Source: Polyporus tsugae (lineage: Eukaryota; Basidiomycota; Agaricomycetes; Polyporales; Polyporaceae). Taken from it: a stretch of DNA of 64,000 nt. Below the pieces are notes generated by a model. That model was not told the origin of the DNA, made no database searches, and saw only the letters and a program-made list of their open reading frames with translations. Of the stretch, positions 37,258 through 50,010 are shown piece after piece. The translations under genes and the position numbers were made by a program. The stretch lies in assembly GCA_024305745.1 (NCBI GenBank), contig JAHRBS010000010.1, positions 3,355,501-3,419,500 of the forward strand, read 5' to 3'. How positions within the stretch are numbered: the first letter of the stretch is position 1; the number at the start of each line of letters is the position of its first letter.

Positions 37258-38716
37258 CTAAACTACCTCCGGTCCTCCCCGCGAACAGCATATCTCCCAA
37301 GGATGGAACGTGATGTTCGCATTGGGACTCAAATCGCGCTTCTTCTCAGGCTCCGTCTTCCATATACTACTCAGGACCTCCTCAACCTCCGCACTAACGT
37401 CCCTCCACGCCCTTCCTCCCTCCGCCTGAGGAAGTACGTCCAGCGATGTGATGCAAACCCTGTCCCCCGCCCACGGTCCTCGACACAGCCTCTCGTTCCC
37501 CTCCCCGGCTGTGGCAGGCATGCCCGACTCTGAGCTGCTCGACCAGCAGATCCGCGCCAGCAAGACGTGGCCCCACCCGATGCGCATCCCCATGTACGCC
37601 CCGCGCGCGATGGGCAGCGCGTCCTCGCGGACGTACTCCCCCTTCGAGAGGTTGCACAGCACGCGCGTCCCTGATGGGTACGCCGCGGCGCAATGGTCCG
37701 ACCCGTACAACGCGCTGAACAGCTCGTAGTCGCGCTTGCTCACCCCCCGCGTGCGACGAGCCTGAGCATCTGTCCCCAAACACGATGACTCCCCTGCTCC
37801 TGGCGCGGGACCCGCGTCGCCCACGCCACGCCCGGCATGCTCGCCCTCGCGTGTGTCAGGCGACGGCTGCTTCCCCTCCTCCTCGATCGCTCCGAGAAGG
37901 CGTTGCGTGTGGTTCGCCCTCGCGAGCGCCCACACCCAGCCAAAAACGAGCCTGTAGTCGCCGCACGCGACGTCCGGGAACGACACCGCGCGCTCGCGCT
38001 CGCCAGCGTTCTCCTCGTCCTCCCCGAGAAGTTCATCTTCGGCCGCGTCGCTTTCATCCTCCTCCTCTTCTCCTTCTTCGTCCCCCTCGCGCTCCCTAGA
38101 CGACAGCCTCCACGCCGCAAGCCAGCTCCGCATCTCCTCGCGCTCCCCCGCACTCAGCATGCGCTCGGGCATGTCGTCCGGGCGCATGTACGTCCCGAAG
38201 CAGATGAGGCGGCACCCCGCCCACGGCGCGTGGAACGCGCGCGTCGCGCGGAGCACCTGCTTCTTCCCCACGCCGAGCAGGTAGCGGCACGTAATCGCGA
38301 GCGCGAGGACGTCCGGCAGGAGGCGGAGCTGCGCAAAGATGAGGTCGAACACTTCGGGGGGAAGCGTGAAGAGCGCGCTCGGCTGCGTCGTGTAGGTTGC
38401 GCACCAGCTGTCGTATTCACTGTTTCGTTGCGCACAGGTGCGAGAGTCCTTGAGCATTTGCACTTGCCCATGAATTGGACTCGGGAGTTACGAGGCGTAC
38501 CTGGGGAGACAGGGGAGATAGATGCTCCGGAAGAGCTCGACGTGCTTGTTATAGAACCAGCCGCCAAGGACGCCAAAGTTCTCGTAGCTGAGCTCCTTGG
38601 TGTCTATGTTCGCGCTGTAGAGCCATAATGAATGAGCGCAAGCACAAGAGGAGCCCCTGATCGACCACAGGTTCCGAAAGGGTTGCAACGTACATGTACC
38701 AATATTGTGGACTCAT
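37258..38716 (-). CDS. F-box-like family protein, diverged copy E
   Basis: Exons 38716-38694, 38614-38501 and 38419-37258 give a closed 432-residue protein. Exon 1 encodes MSPQYWY and exon 2 is again 114 nt, ending YLPCLPR, the same architecture as copies A and C. The F-box-like segment is clearer here: LPPEVFDLIFAQLRLLPDVLALAITCRYLLGVGKK. Family landmarks AGCRLICFGTYM, TRVLCNLSKGEYVRED and CRGPWAGDRVCIT are present. A glutamate-rich insertion of about 60 residues (REREGDEEGEEEEDESDAAEDE) and a second disordered stretch separate them. Sequence divergence indicates an older family member not involved in the recent duplications. The long antisense frame on the plus strand is a GC artefact. Target unknown. 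Confidence 0.85.
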
Positions 38717-39341
38717 CTCTCGGCGCGATCGAGCCCGAACTCGCCTGTCGATGCTCCCCTGCATAAAGTGATCATAAGCCGATAAGTCATTCCACTCGTT
38801 GAATAACGGGAACACAGTGAACGGAGATGTGACCTTAGTCGTTCCTTCGAGCTCCCCGGGGTGTACGTCGACGTCATGTATCAGGTCAAGGTGCCGCGAC
38901 GCATTGCACTGGCAGCTGTGCAACGTTACTCACGCCGATCACAGTCACGCCGTTGAGGGAGGCTGGAGCCGTTGTGGCCAAATCGTGTCTAGATCGTTCC
39001 GAGAGAGATGTAATAATGTATATCGGTATCGTACTTGTTGAACGTCTTCCTCGACGATGTATCCTATATATCGCTGGGATTCTTCCTCTAGTGTTTTAGG
39101 CGCGCACGCACGACGCGGACCCGGACCCGCCGACGGCCCACTGGCCTGGTTGACAAGATCGGGATAGGATGGGAGATGGGTAACAGATCGGAAAAGCTAG
39201 TAAATGGAAGAGAGAGCGTAGATGAGGAGCGATTAATGCGGGGATACAGTATGATATGCGCGCGAAAGGAGCGGCGAATTAGAACGGGTCGTAACATACT
39301 AGAACCATACCAGGAGAATCCAAGCGCAACATCTCTCGACC
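38717..39341. other. Spacer between F-box-like copy E and the P450 3' end
   Basis: No gene is seen. It should hold the promoter of copy E. Confidence 0.35.
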
Positions 39342-41482
39342 TCAGCAATCTCGAGGCGTGAAGATTAGCCTGCAGTCTTTTGTCGCAGAGTGGATAACCT
39401 GAGAAACAAGGGTCAGGCACTAGCCCGACAAGGTGGAGTGCGTCAACTTACAAATGCGTCCTTGATCTGCATGGTGCGCTCGTTTGTTTCGCTGCTGTTG
39501 GCTGAGATCTCGAAATTGCAAGCAATGGCAGCGAGGGCAACACGCAGAACAATCTGGGCAAGGTTTTGGCCACCGCAAACGCGGCTCCCGACACCGAATG
39601 GCATCAGCCGTTGCGACATCCTGCGACGATGAAAGAGTTATGAATTATTGACAACATGCCATAGAAATCATGATGCCTACCTGTTCAGCCTCTCGTCTTC
39701 GCCAGCCACGCCTTCGACGGGGAGCCATCGCTCAGGGAGGAAAGTATCGGGACTGGGGAAAACCTCGGGGTCGCGATGCATGCTCCATGCCTGGGTCGCC
39801 ACAACAGTGCCCGGTGGTAGCGCGTACCCCATCATGTCGAAGCCGTCGTCAATCTTGGAAGCGGTTGTGGAGGGAACGACCCGCTCAAGCAACGATGGCG
39901 CGGAACCATACACCCTCATGCCTACGCCAATCAATCAGTACATGCTCGAACGAGGACATAAATGGCAGAATGACTGACCTTCCTTGAGGAACGCGTTCAG
40001 GTAAGGCATCTTGCAGAGGGTAGCGAAGTCCGGCACGACACGTCGGTCAGACATGTGCTCATCGAGTTCGGCCTGGAGGTGCTTCATAATGTCCTTACGA
40101 CGACTCAACTCCCAGAACAGATATGAGAGCAAAGTAGACGTCGTGTCCACTCCTGCAACTCTGAGGTGACTCGTCAGCTGAACGTTCAATATCGACAACT
40201 TCAGTCAACGTACAGATGGCCCATGCACTCAGACACGATGTTTTGGATGGAGAATTCGCCGTGACCACTGTTGATGTGATGCTGCAGCATGCGCTGAACC
40301 AAAGGCCGCTTGTCGTCCTTCTCGCTGTCAATGAGCGCGGCTCGCATCTTTGCCGATGTGTCGTCGATGTGTCCGCGAACGAACTTCGGGGATAGGGGTT
40401 CAATCATCGCCCATGCCTGGCAAGACGGGGACTTACCTCGGCCATTATGCTGTCGGACCGGCAGATACGCCGCCATGTATCGCTGGGCAGGCGGCACACA
40501 GCGCTCCAAGCCCATGTCGGAATGAAGCTCCGCTAAAGGACATATGTGATGAGAAAAGATCGGACTAGTATGCATGAGAGTGATACATACGACGATGCCC
40601 CTAGTCGGGAAGTCTTTAACAGCCTGAGAGAGAACGTCGCGAATACCCATGGCATAGTTGTCGAGCGCGCCCGAACGGGAGCCGAAGACTGTCGTCGAGA
40701 TGATGTCGACCATCAGGTGGCGGAATAGCTCGGGACAAGAGACGGACATCTTCCCCTGTTGGCTCTCGAGGATCTGCAACATCAAGGGTATAAGACGGGG
40801 TTCTAGCATCGCGAAGCGAAAGGACTCCACTCACGTTCACGACCTTGATGACAGAATCCTTCACCTCAGGTTCGAATTGTATCAGATGGCTAGGGTTGTA
40901 GTGTGGCGCGTACACCTTGCGGCGCGCAGCGTGTTCGGAGTGTGGAAGAGTCGTCATACTGCAAAGCGAGCGTCCCTCCGAGTCAGCAAATAAGGCTCAA
41001 TATAGGGCGTACAAGCACACGTACGCATGATCGTTATTGTTTCTGCCAATCGGATCATACATGATTAAGCGCGACGTCTACGGTCATATGAGCTGGTACA
41101 CTCACGTAAGGAGGGCCTTGTAGAACGGACTCTTATCAAACTTGTGGACGCAGTAGACGCTCCGCATCGTCGTCAAGTCACAGAAGACGACCTTTTTCGG
41201 GCCGACGCGCACAACGGGGCCATACCGCTCAAACAGAGTCTGAACGGTCATACATTGCTGCAGGCGCGCGACGTGCGTTGTCAGCCAGAAGTCGGAGATG
41301 GCAGCGTGCCACGGGCCGGGGATCGCGGCAAGCGGGGAGAGGAAGAGGTTGTAGATGCAGGTACCGCAGAAGTAGATTAGATAGGCGGCAAGCGCGAGGG
41401 CGAGGAAGGACCAGGGAGAGATGTGGAGGAGGGCGTGTGCGTAGGAGGGCGAGTGTGCGGGAGGAGAGGGTGAGCTCGACAT
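39342..41482 (-). CDS. Cytochrome P450 monooxygenase
   Basis: Ten exons (41482-41106, 41042-41025, 40958-40835, 40773-40591, 40532-40437, 40383-40214, 40160-39979, 39921-39681, 39620-39452, 39398-39342) give a closed 538-residue protein. The N-terminal anchor is SFLALALAAYLIYFC, followed by a proline hinge AAIPGPW, as in ER-bound P450s. The I-helix reads AGVDTTST, the K-helix ExxR is in FLKEGMRVYG, the meander PERW follows, and the heme loop FGVGSRVCGG carries the cysteine ligand. The C-terminus ends KDCRLIFTPRDC. Exon 2 is an 18-nt micro-exon encoding NNNDHA. Substrate cannot be read; general features fit the large fungal CYP families of secondary metabolism or xenobiotic breakdown. No biosynthetic partners are adjacent. 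ATG 41503 would add seven residues. Confidence 0.92.
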
Positions 41483-41722
41483 TGTGATAGATGTGACGTC
41501 CAAGTTCGTTTGTGATGGGGTGCTAGGCGGACTTCGGGCTATATCGCGAGTTGCTGGGGGACTCAGCGAGTGGGGTACTGGGGGCTCGTTGTGAGTGTGG
41601 TGGAGAGGTTGTGAGCAAACTCAAAGTCGCAGAGGGTAAACAGTCCTGCAGGTCGCGGCGAGAGGAAGCGCAGTGATGGGGAGGAGGGGGCGCAGGGTTA
41701 GACGCGGGAGAACCTGCGAAGC

Positions 41723-41728
41723 TTTATA
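41723..41728 (-). promoter_or_regulatory. Probable TATA box of the P450 gene
   Basis: TATAAA on the minus strand, within CCTATAAAGC, lies about 240 nt upstream of the P450 ATG at 41482. Confidence 0.4.
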
Positions 41729-44700
41729 GGCCGGCCATCGAGTGGTCACATCTGGTCACATCTTACTTCTTGACTGCGTGAAGGTGCTGCTATCCCAAAC
41801 GGCAGGATGCTGTCGAAGCGTGCTCCAAGGGAAACCACCGTCCCGTGAGCAATCTATCGGGTTCCGCAAACGGCAAATCACATACCAAATCCACTCAGCG
41901 TCCGAGGAGGGGCCGTCAGATCCAACGGCAGTATGGCAGTGAGGCTGTCATAAACGATGCCGGTCATCAACTCCAGTGGACACCATACAGAGGTCGGGAA
42001 TCGGACGGGGCCTGCGACGCCCCTCGTCTCCGGGACGTCGGACCCCTCGGCCACGCTCTACATAGCCGCCTTCCTGTTATCGAAGGCACTGTGGATGCCT
42101 TCCCGCGCTTGCGCTGACGGAATGGCTCCACGCCGCGAAAGGTGGCGGGTGCTTTGCGAGAGCGGGGCTCAGAAGACGAGGAGAGTTCCATGAAATGGCC
42201 CCAAGAACCACCAGATCATCGGACAGCCCACACCCCCCACGCTGCCGAGCAACGTCAACGGACATCAAAGCCAGCAAGGACGGTGTCTGACGGTGTGCAC
42301 ACTCACCGCTGCGCCCACTTCACCAACGCGGGGCTCTCGCGGACAGATTAGCGAGACGATCGTCCATAAGTCTGTGTTGTTTCATCTAGATGAGGGGCAG
42401 ATCGGCGCTGGTGGAGTCCGGGCGCATGCCAACCGGTCGCCTCTTAGGCGGGAAGCGATGTGGGATGGATCGTCGATGTGTTACACCGTTGGGCTGTGAA
42501 ACCACGAACGTCTTGTAAGCGCTCGCGGAGGTCAAGCCGACACGTCTAGGTTGGTTTTTGACAGATACGAGGGAGACTCTGGCAGACCGAAGCAACGCCT
42601 CGCGCCTGGCCGAAATTGCACTGGGCTGAGCACGATGCTAACGAGACACGAAGAACGACAAGGTTACGCCGGGCCGTTGTGCGTTGTGCGTTGCGGCACC
42701 GATGTATGGCTAAATTGCGGGGGAATGTGAATGCTGAACAATACCCGTCGACGTCATTCAATCGACTCCCACGCGTTCTGGTCCACGCAGCCGACGCCGC
42801 AGGAGGGACCAGTTCTATGTGGAACAAACACGAGGCGGATTTATCAGAGAAGGCGGCCACGTTTATGAGGACGGGAGCCGGTGAGCGCACCTTGAGGGGA
42901 CTTCAGCTGAAAGCGTGGCCACTGGCCGGCGACTAAGCTGACATCGGACATGCCTCAGTTCACATAACCGCACAGTAGCAGTTGTCGCATGTCTTGAGAA
43001 AAAGGCGATGTTCTACCAGAGATGAAACAGATAAAGCGCCCCCCGACGTCGGCATTCACACTATGTGCACAAAAGTGCGAGGGACCGAGGGGCCGCGTCG
43101 ACAGCGCCGGGAACAAGGAATAATCCGGGTGCACTCCTATGGAAAGGTCGAATGGACGTCAAAAATTAGATACCGGCGCGAAAGAGAACCATGGCGCACC
43201 TCGTGCCCGAGACATCGCACCCTGCTTCGCCGCTCGGTCGCAGGTCGCGGATACAGTCTGCGCCTTTCGAGTTGACCGCTGTGCAACCATGCGCGCTTGT
43301 TAGCATCAGGAAAGCCCTTCCCGCGAATGCCGTGGACAACAGCCACGTTCTAACCTACGCTACCGCCACTGGACAAGCACGATTATCAGCGGCGTGACCT
43401 AGTGGTAACCGGCCTGCCTTGTGCAGCAGAACAGCCTTCCTGCTACTCGGCTGCAGGCTCGAAGTGTTGTATAAAAGCCGAGGACCGAGAGATTCAAAGA
43501 AGCGCGTACGGACTTGTCGGCTGTCGTCCGCGGGAAACGGCTTCGGAAGGCTCCTACTTGAGGGATGGCAGGGTGAACACCGCGTATGAGTGAATCCCAG
43601 CAGGTTATGGCAAACGAATTCCCTTGCCTGAAAGTCAGGAGGTGTAGTGTTAGTCAGTCGTTCGAATAGACGGTCTAGAGGAGGTGGCCATGAGGCAGAG
43701 AAACTGAGCCTGGGTTACGAGTCAGTCAACTGGAGTGGCGGGAGCACCATAATTGGGAGACAACTTACCACCAGTAGTGCCATTGGACGTTGCATGACTA
43801 CGGGCCTTCACATGTAGGACACCGTAGAGCCAATGTTGCCTCAATGTATGGATAAGCTAGATGTATGCATGCTTCAGCATCCGCTTTGGTCACTTGGATG
43901 GACAAACCATGATAAACACCTAAGGGAGCATTAAATCGGTACCGTATGGGGACAAGGGATGCCTGAAGGCCTCATATCACGTTCAAATTAGCGGGACCAT
44001 TACCAGGGTGAGGAAGTAGGACCTGGGACCATCCTCTCTCATAGACGAGTTTCCAGCGGATCATGCTGGTGAAGGGATCGCTCGGATGGCCGTGCCCTGC
44101 CGTGCCTAGACAGCAACGGAGGGGACCGTCATAACGCTCACAAGAACAACGCATTTTCTATCCTGGATAGTCGCTGGCGGGGATGTGTGTGTAGGGAATC
44201 GGCGCCAGGGTGGCGACTCGGATGCGTACATATCCCATTGACAGTGAGCAGTGTTCCTGGAGTGTTCTAAGCAGCTGGAGAAGGGTGCCAAACTTGCGGT
44301 AACGATGCGACTTTCTTTTCAGGACCTTTGCTTCCAACTAGCTGGCGACCACTTGGTGGGGGGTTGGTACAACGAGATGCTTAAAGCTCGTTGCCACCGA
44401 ATGCCGAGTGGTGTTCCGAATATGATACACAAGTAGCTGTTCATCGTGCCAGGCACCTGGCGGATCATTGAATTGACAAACTTGACGATATTAAATGACC
44501 GCGCACCCGACCGACGTTTCCTGTGAGATCTTCTCACACATGGGATGGAGCACACGAAGGATTTCAAGAGACGATGAAGGGAGGAGACAAGATGCGTGCA
44601 CAGACACAAGATGCGTGCACAGACAAGACCAAGACAAGACGGGCATCGGACTATTCGGACCGACGCAAGACTAAGAGCACGCGTTCGAGCCCCCGCGAGG

Positions 44701-45395
44701 GCACTTTTAATGCCCGCGCGCAGTCTTGTGCTTGACCTTGTCAACAATGACCACAGGCCTTTGACCAACTCCCACTCTGTCCCCATCCCCACCGTCGACC
44801 TCGACGACCAACGGCGTATAGATCGACCAGCTGGAGGCATCTGCGGCTGGCGAACACACGGACACAGCCGGTTAGGCTTTCTCGCTTGTTCAGATTACGA
44901 TCTGCGTCTTCAACTGTTTATTGTTCCTGCACTTCATAGAGGATCCGGACGCCCTTCTCGTTCCACATCCTCCTCCCTACCTTCCCTTCCTTCGGACACA
45001 TACCCCACCTCAAGGCCTCAATACTCGTCGCTTGCACGTGGTGACAACTGCTGGACCGCTTAGCAAAGGAAGCAACGTTGTGGAGGTCGAGGAAACCTAA
45101 ACTGACAAGCCATTTGATCGGTACCTGCGCGCCCTGGCCTTGCACTTTCCCTTTCGCTCGCCGTCCCTGTCGTCGCCAGCATACATTACGCCTGCATAAC
45201 GCTCTCAACACACGCACATACGTGCCTCCCCACCGGCCCCGTCGGCTCAGCATCAGGCTACGAACCGGATTGTGCATTGCCGCCCCGATCCGTCGCAGGA
45301 CTTGCCAGCTGTGTAACACCCGACTACCACCTGTATCCTCCTGTAAGACCCACTGCATCTAATTTATCCTCTCCTGCTCTCTTGCTCTCCCCACC
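41729..45395. other. Large gene-poor interval between P450 and the Cdc4-like gene
   Basis: About 3.7 kb with only short overlapping frames and no recognisable protein or splice-consistent model. A tandem duplication of about 20 bp (units containing AAGATGCGTGCACAGACA) lies at about 44588-44630. The right end is pyrimidine-rich and runs into CCACCATGG at 45393-45399, a good start context for the downstream gene. Old transposon debris is possible, but I cannot show it. Confidence 0.45.
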
Positions 45396-48215
45396 ATGGC
45401 CTCCTCACCACCCCAGCCGTCTCCCAACCCGTTCTACATCCCCATCGTCCCACCCCCGACGCCCGCACCCTCTCCGCCACCAGGCCAGTCATCCTTCCGG
45501 CCAGCACACCCTTCCGTCGTCTCCCATGTCTCCCGTTTTACCATGCTTTCCCCCGCCTCGCGGCGGCAGCACCTCTACGCCCTCATCCAAGAATGCACGC
45601 CCTCCGAGCTGCTCTTCCTCTCCACGACGATCGCCCCGCTCCTCAAACGCGACTTCCTGCGTGCGCTCCCGCCCGAGGTCTCGCTGCACATACTCAGCTT
45701 CATCGACGACCCCCGCACGCTCGCGCACGCAGCCCGCGTCAGCCGGTACTGGAACGAGCTGCTCAAGGACGACTGCCTGTGGAAGACCATGTGTGTCCGC
45801 CACGGGTTCTCACACGACACCGACGCAGTGGAGGGCTATAGGATAGAGCACGGACTGGATGGTCGCCGACGACATACAAGAGGCCTGTCTCTTGAGTCGG
45901 ATTTGGACAGCACGAAGAGCGCACATTCGTTCGCGTTGGAGCTCAAGCCTTCCCCGCCGTCAAGAACTTCATTCCCGTACCGGAGATTCTTCATATACGA
46001 GCATCTTCGAAGTGAGTCTCCCATACCTCTTTCCTCCATTTTCTCGTTTCCACGAGCCTGCGGGGTCTCGAGCTGGAGGAAGGGCAAGACGACCTTCAGG
46101 GCTCACTGCGCAAGTGTGATGAAGTGTGCACGATTTAAATTCCTCCGTACAATTTTTCCTATAAGCATGCAATAGGCAGTATGCATGCGGAGCGGCGCTG
46201 TTGCGTAGTGCGTGCATGATGCGTTGTGGTTGCCATGCATGCACGTACGCAACCCGTTCAGAGCCACTTGTTGGCGGGTCAGAGCAGACCGCGACACGAT
46301 CACCCCCGCATGGTCATTTCCCGCCTAAGCGGACTTGGAGTGTGGAACATTCCGTCAGGCGGGATGTCGCATGCCATCGCGATGGGATGCGACCTCCGCG
46401 AGTGGCACGGTCGTAGCTTCGGTTGCGACTCGGAACAAGTGGGTCTCGTCATCGGCCATACTGGAAGCGTCGAAGATGAGAGCTAGGGGAAAGTCTTGTC
46501 CAGTGCTGCTGCTGTGAATGGACTTGAAGGAGACGGGCTCCCATGTCGAGCTCCTGGAGAACTTCGCATAAGCCAGATGGTAGAGATAATTTCCGTTTCT
46601 ACTCTCGTCGTATATACACCTGCTCCTCCCGGAAGTGCATCGCTGACCACTGGATTGTAAAATAGCATCGAACTGGCTCCAGCGCGGACGATTGCTGCGC
46701 ATCCACCGCGCGCCACTACATCCACCCGTCTCCCAAGACCTCAACGCTCCTGGGCACAACGGTCAAGCCCAAGTGCCGAACCCTGCCATCCCAACATCGA
46801 TCGCCATCGACTCGTCATGGGTCGTCGTCGGCCTCGCGAACAGCCGGATACACATCTTCAGCGCGCGAACGGGCGTTTTGTCGCGCACACTCGTCGGACA
46901 TGAGTCCGGCGTGTGGGCCGTCTCCCTCATCTCAGAGGGCGGCGAGCCCGGTGCTCCGGATATCCCGATGAGCGCGAACGCGGGCGATCCTGTTATAGCC
47001 GGCGCGCCTCAAGACGCGATGGTCCCACCATTACTCAGATACGCCCTCGGACTGGACCAGGACCAGGACGGCTGGACGAGCTCTCGCGGGGCTGCGTCAG
47101 ACCCATTTGCGGGTACAAAGTCAGAGGATTCGCATCTGTTCGGTAAGCCGAGTTATCCTGGCGGAGCGTCGGATGGGTGGGGACAGCCTAACGCGCTGGT
47201 TGTGAGTGGCGGTTGCGATAAGGAGCTGCGCGTCTGGGATGTCAAGTCTGGGTAAGCACGTCCCTCCCTTGCGATTCACAAAGGCGCGCATCAAGCTCAC
47301 GGCGAACGTGCAGGTACTGTATCTACATCCTCCGCGGGCACACCTCGACAATTCGCTGCCTGAAGGTCCTCCACGGGCGCCCGATCGCTGTGTCTGGATC
47401 GCGGGATCGCACGCTGCGCGTGTGGGACATCCAGCGGGGACGCCTACTGCGTGTGCTCGAGGGCCACTCGCAGAGCGTCCGGTGTCTCGACGCATGCGGG
47501 AACCGCGTCGTGAGCGGCAGCTACGACTGTACGTGCCGCGTGTGGGACGTGGACACAGGCGCGTGCCTGCACGTGCTCCGCGGGCACTTCCACCAAATCT
47601 ACACCGTCGCGTTCGACGGCGTCCGCATCGCCAGTGGTGGGCTGGACACCACCGTCCGCGTGTGGGACGCCTCGACTGGGTACGTCACACGTCGTCCTGC
47701 GCGCTCTGCGCTCTGCTTCCCGGCTACATGTGTACTAATCTACCCACCCGCACGCCCGCAGCGCGTGCCTCGCACTCCTCCAGGGCCACACCGCGCTCGT
47801 CTGCCAGCTGCAGCTCACGCCCACGATGCTCGCCACGGGCGGCTCCGACGGGCGCGTCATCACGTTCTCGCTCAAAGGCACCACGTTCTCCGTCGTGCAG
47901 CGGCTCGCCGCGCACGACTCGTCCGTGTCCGGCCTCCAGCTCGACGACCGCTTCCTCGTCACGAGCGGCAACGATGGCCGCGTCCGCCTGTACAAGTTCG
48001 ATCCCCCGCTGTCCTCTCCCTCTCCCTCTCCGGGCGGCGGGACTGGGGCTGGGGCTGGGGCCGATGTGGACCCGCAGTGCAGCTTCGTGCGGGACATGTG
48101 CGAGCCGAGCGAGAGCGTGTGGAAGGTGGCGTACACGCGGGAGACGTGCGCCGTTCTGTGCAAGAAGGCGGGGAAGATGGTCGTCGAGATCTGGAGCTTC
48201 AAGCCCGAGGTCTGA
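45396..48215 (+). CDS. CDC4: F-box/WD40 protein, Cdc4/Fbw7-like SCF subunit
   Basis: Exons 45396-46011, 46666-47251, 47314-47679 and 47762-48215 give a closed 673-residue protein. Such proteins recruit phosphorylated substrates to the SCF ubiquitin ligase. After a proline-rich start, the F-box is ALPPEVSLHILSFIDDPRTLAHAARVSRYW. Splicing of a 654-nt intron joins FFIYEHLR to TSNWLQRGRLLR, the linker typical of this family. The propeller follows: ALVVSGGCDKELRVWDVKSG, GSRDRTLRVWDIQRG, GSYDCTCRVWDVDTG, GGLDTTVRVWDASTG and two weaker repeats, ending EIWSFKPEV. The arginines that bind phosphodegrons are present within these repeats (RxWD). Family assignment is firm; Cdc4 versus another F-box/WD40 member is likely but not certain. 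An unusual GGTGAGAGADV loop lies near residue 610. Confidence 0.88.
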
Positions 48216-48660
48216 GGCCTGAGGCTCGTGCGCCTTCCCCACCCCTTCTTGCGCGCGTTCGTGGGGGGCTCTGCTCGGGCTCGTGTTCGCTTTCGCTCGC
48301 GGAAGGAGGGAGACGTCTGCTAGCGTTCGTTCGGGGTTGGCATTCGGCTCCGGTTGGTGTCGGGGTCGGAGTCGGACTGTTACTTAAGTCTGCGTTTTTC
48401 GTTGTCGTTTGTCGTCGATGCTTTTTGCGTCTCGCCGCTGCCCTTCCGGCCTCACGATCCGGTATTTGCTCGCGGCTCCTATAGGTGGACTTGTATATCC
48501 GCATACCCCATATTGTATATCGCACGCGCACTGACATGCAGTGTATCGTACGCGTCTTGCCTTGCGGCTGAGTACATAGTATTATAATTGGTGACATCTA
48601 CTGTTTCGGTACTTCTAATGGTGACCGGTGAGCCTCGACGAAAGTCAAAGTGCAGTACTT
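48216..48660. other. Convergent 3' spacer with a short direct repeat
   Basis: It lies between the 3' ends of the Cdc4-like and HNH genes. GTACTTCTAATGGTG occurs at about 48609 and again at about 48655, 46 nt apart, so a small tandem duplication spans the HNH stop codon. Nothing else is seen. Confidence 0.5.
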
Positions 48661-50010
48661 CTAATGGTGTTTGACAAGAGTCAAATGAAGGTTCTCCAGG
48701 CGTGCGCTCAGGGCTCTCGCAAACTCCGCCGCTTGTATCGTCGGATCGGGGTTAGCCTCCAGGTCCTTCTCGAGCTCGGCGAAAAGATCAGAGGCACCAG
48801 ACAGGTGCGAGACCCTACAGCATGTCGCATGGATGGCCAGGTAGTCGGGGTTCGGCAGCGGAAGGCGGGGATCAGCCGACTGGAAGGTCACCTCGTGGCC
48901 GTCTTGTAGGCCATACGGTAGCGTCCAAATGGAACACATCCGGTAGCGATTTGGGACGTCCTTACCGCCGTTGAGTAGAGGTGCATGAGCGCGGAGTTAA
49001 AAAGGCGCACTTCGATGGGTTCGAACCACAGATCAAGCGTGTCGATGTCGTCATGTACCCTGCGAGTCACCATCATCACATTTTCCAAAGAATGGATCTT
49101 GTTAGGGGTCGTGAAATGGTTGACGACGTCGTGGTAGCCGAGGCTCTTCAAGACGGTCCACCTATTCTTGCTCGAGTCCGGCGTCTGACGGTTCAGTACG
49201 GCATCGGCCTACGAAGAATCAAACCAATCCGTACCTGTTCTCGCAGCCGTCGACGTCCGTGTCGATTGACTCTGCGAAGATGTGGCAACCCTCGAGGGCT
49301 TCGACATACTCACCAGCCATCGGACCAGCCATGCGGAGCGTTCGGGCGTATGTTTTGTCCAGTATGCGGGTTGCGATGCAGCGATAATCCTCGCGTATTA
49401 TTGCCTGCAGGCAATATGAGATCTAGAACAGCCTCGACAGGCGAGTGAAAGAGAGTTGGTATAAGCGCACCTGGCTCCTCGATTCATGGTAATTGCGAGG
49501 AGTCATGAAGACCATCTGGCTGACCTCCTCTTTCGTGAGCCGGAACGAGGGCTCGGAAGGATGCGACGCGATCTGCGGGGTTCGGCCCTTGTATTTGCGA
49601 ACTCGATCGCCACCGCGTCAGACGAGTCAACTTCGGTCAAAGCTGGCTTGACACTCACAAGGACGTAAGAGATGGTTCTTGTAGAACTCACCCATATCAT
49701 CCAACTTCGCCACATCGGCCTCGTCCACTCCTTGGCCTCGGCAGCGAAGGATGTCGCTCGCGACAGCGGAGATGGCCATGTCCGAAAGGAAACCAGAGTG
49801 AGAGAGAAGGTGCCCGAGGACGCGAACGTGGATCAGCTTCAGTTTCGTGGTCTCGTTGCGGGGTGGCCAACAGTCCTGAATGATCGGGTCGCCGATAGCA
49901 TCCTCAGCGATGCGACAGAGCTCATACGCGTCGACGACAGTTGGATCCGAATGTGTGAAATGCGCCTGGAGTTGCTGTGGAAACGGTAGCTTGTCGATAC
50001 GCGGCGGCAT
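48661..50010 (-). CDS. HNH endonuclease-domain protein (HNH_2-like), basidiomycete family
   Basis: Five exons (50010-49659, 49601-49471, 49404-49235, 49161-49011, 48960-48661) give a closed 367-residue protein. The N-terminal 120 residues are helical and unknown. The HNH-like region shows REDYRCIATRIL, LEGCHIFAES, then HSLENVMMVTRRVHDDIDTL and DLWFEPIE, joined by splicing to DVPNRYRM. The His of CHIF, Asn of LEN and His of RVHDDID are in the expected positions for the beta-beta-alpha metal fold, so a nuclease is possible. Such proteins are numerous in Agaricomycetes, without a known role, and no partner gene is visible. Intron 4 (49010-48961) is only 50 nt; read unspliced it would mimic a frameshift. 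Confidence 0.75.

Noticed and set aside
37837..38628. 263-codon open frame on the plus strand opposite F-box-like copy E
   Set aside because: GC-driven antisense frame; arginine/proline-rich with no family features, while the minus strand has conserved motifs and clean splicing.
48939..49011. Apparent frameshift in the HNH gene
   Set aside because: A 50-nt GT..AG intron (49010-48961) restores the frame and gives the expected FEPIE-DVPNRYRM join.
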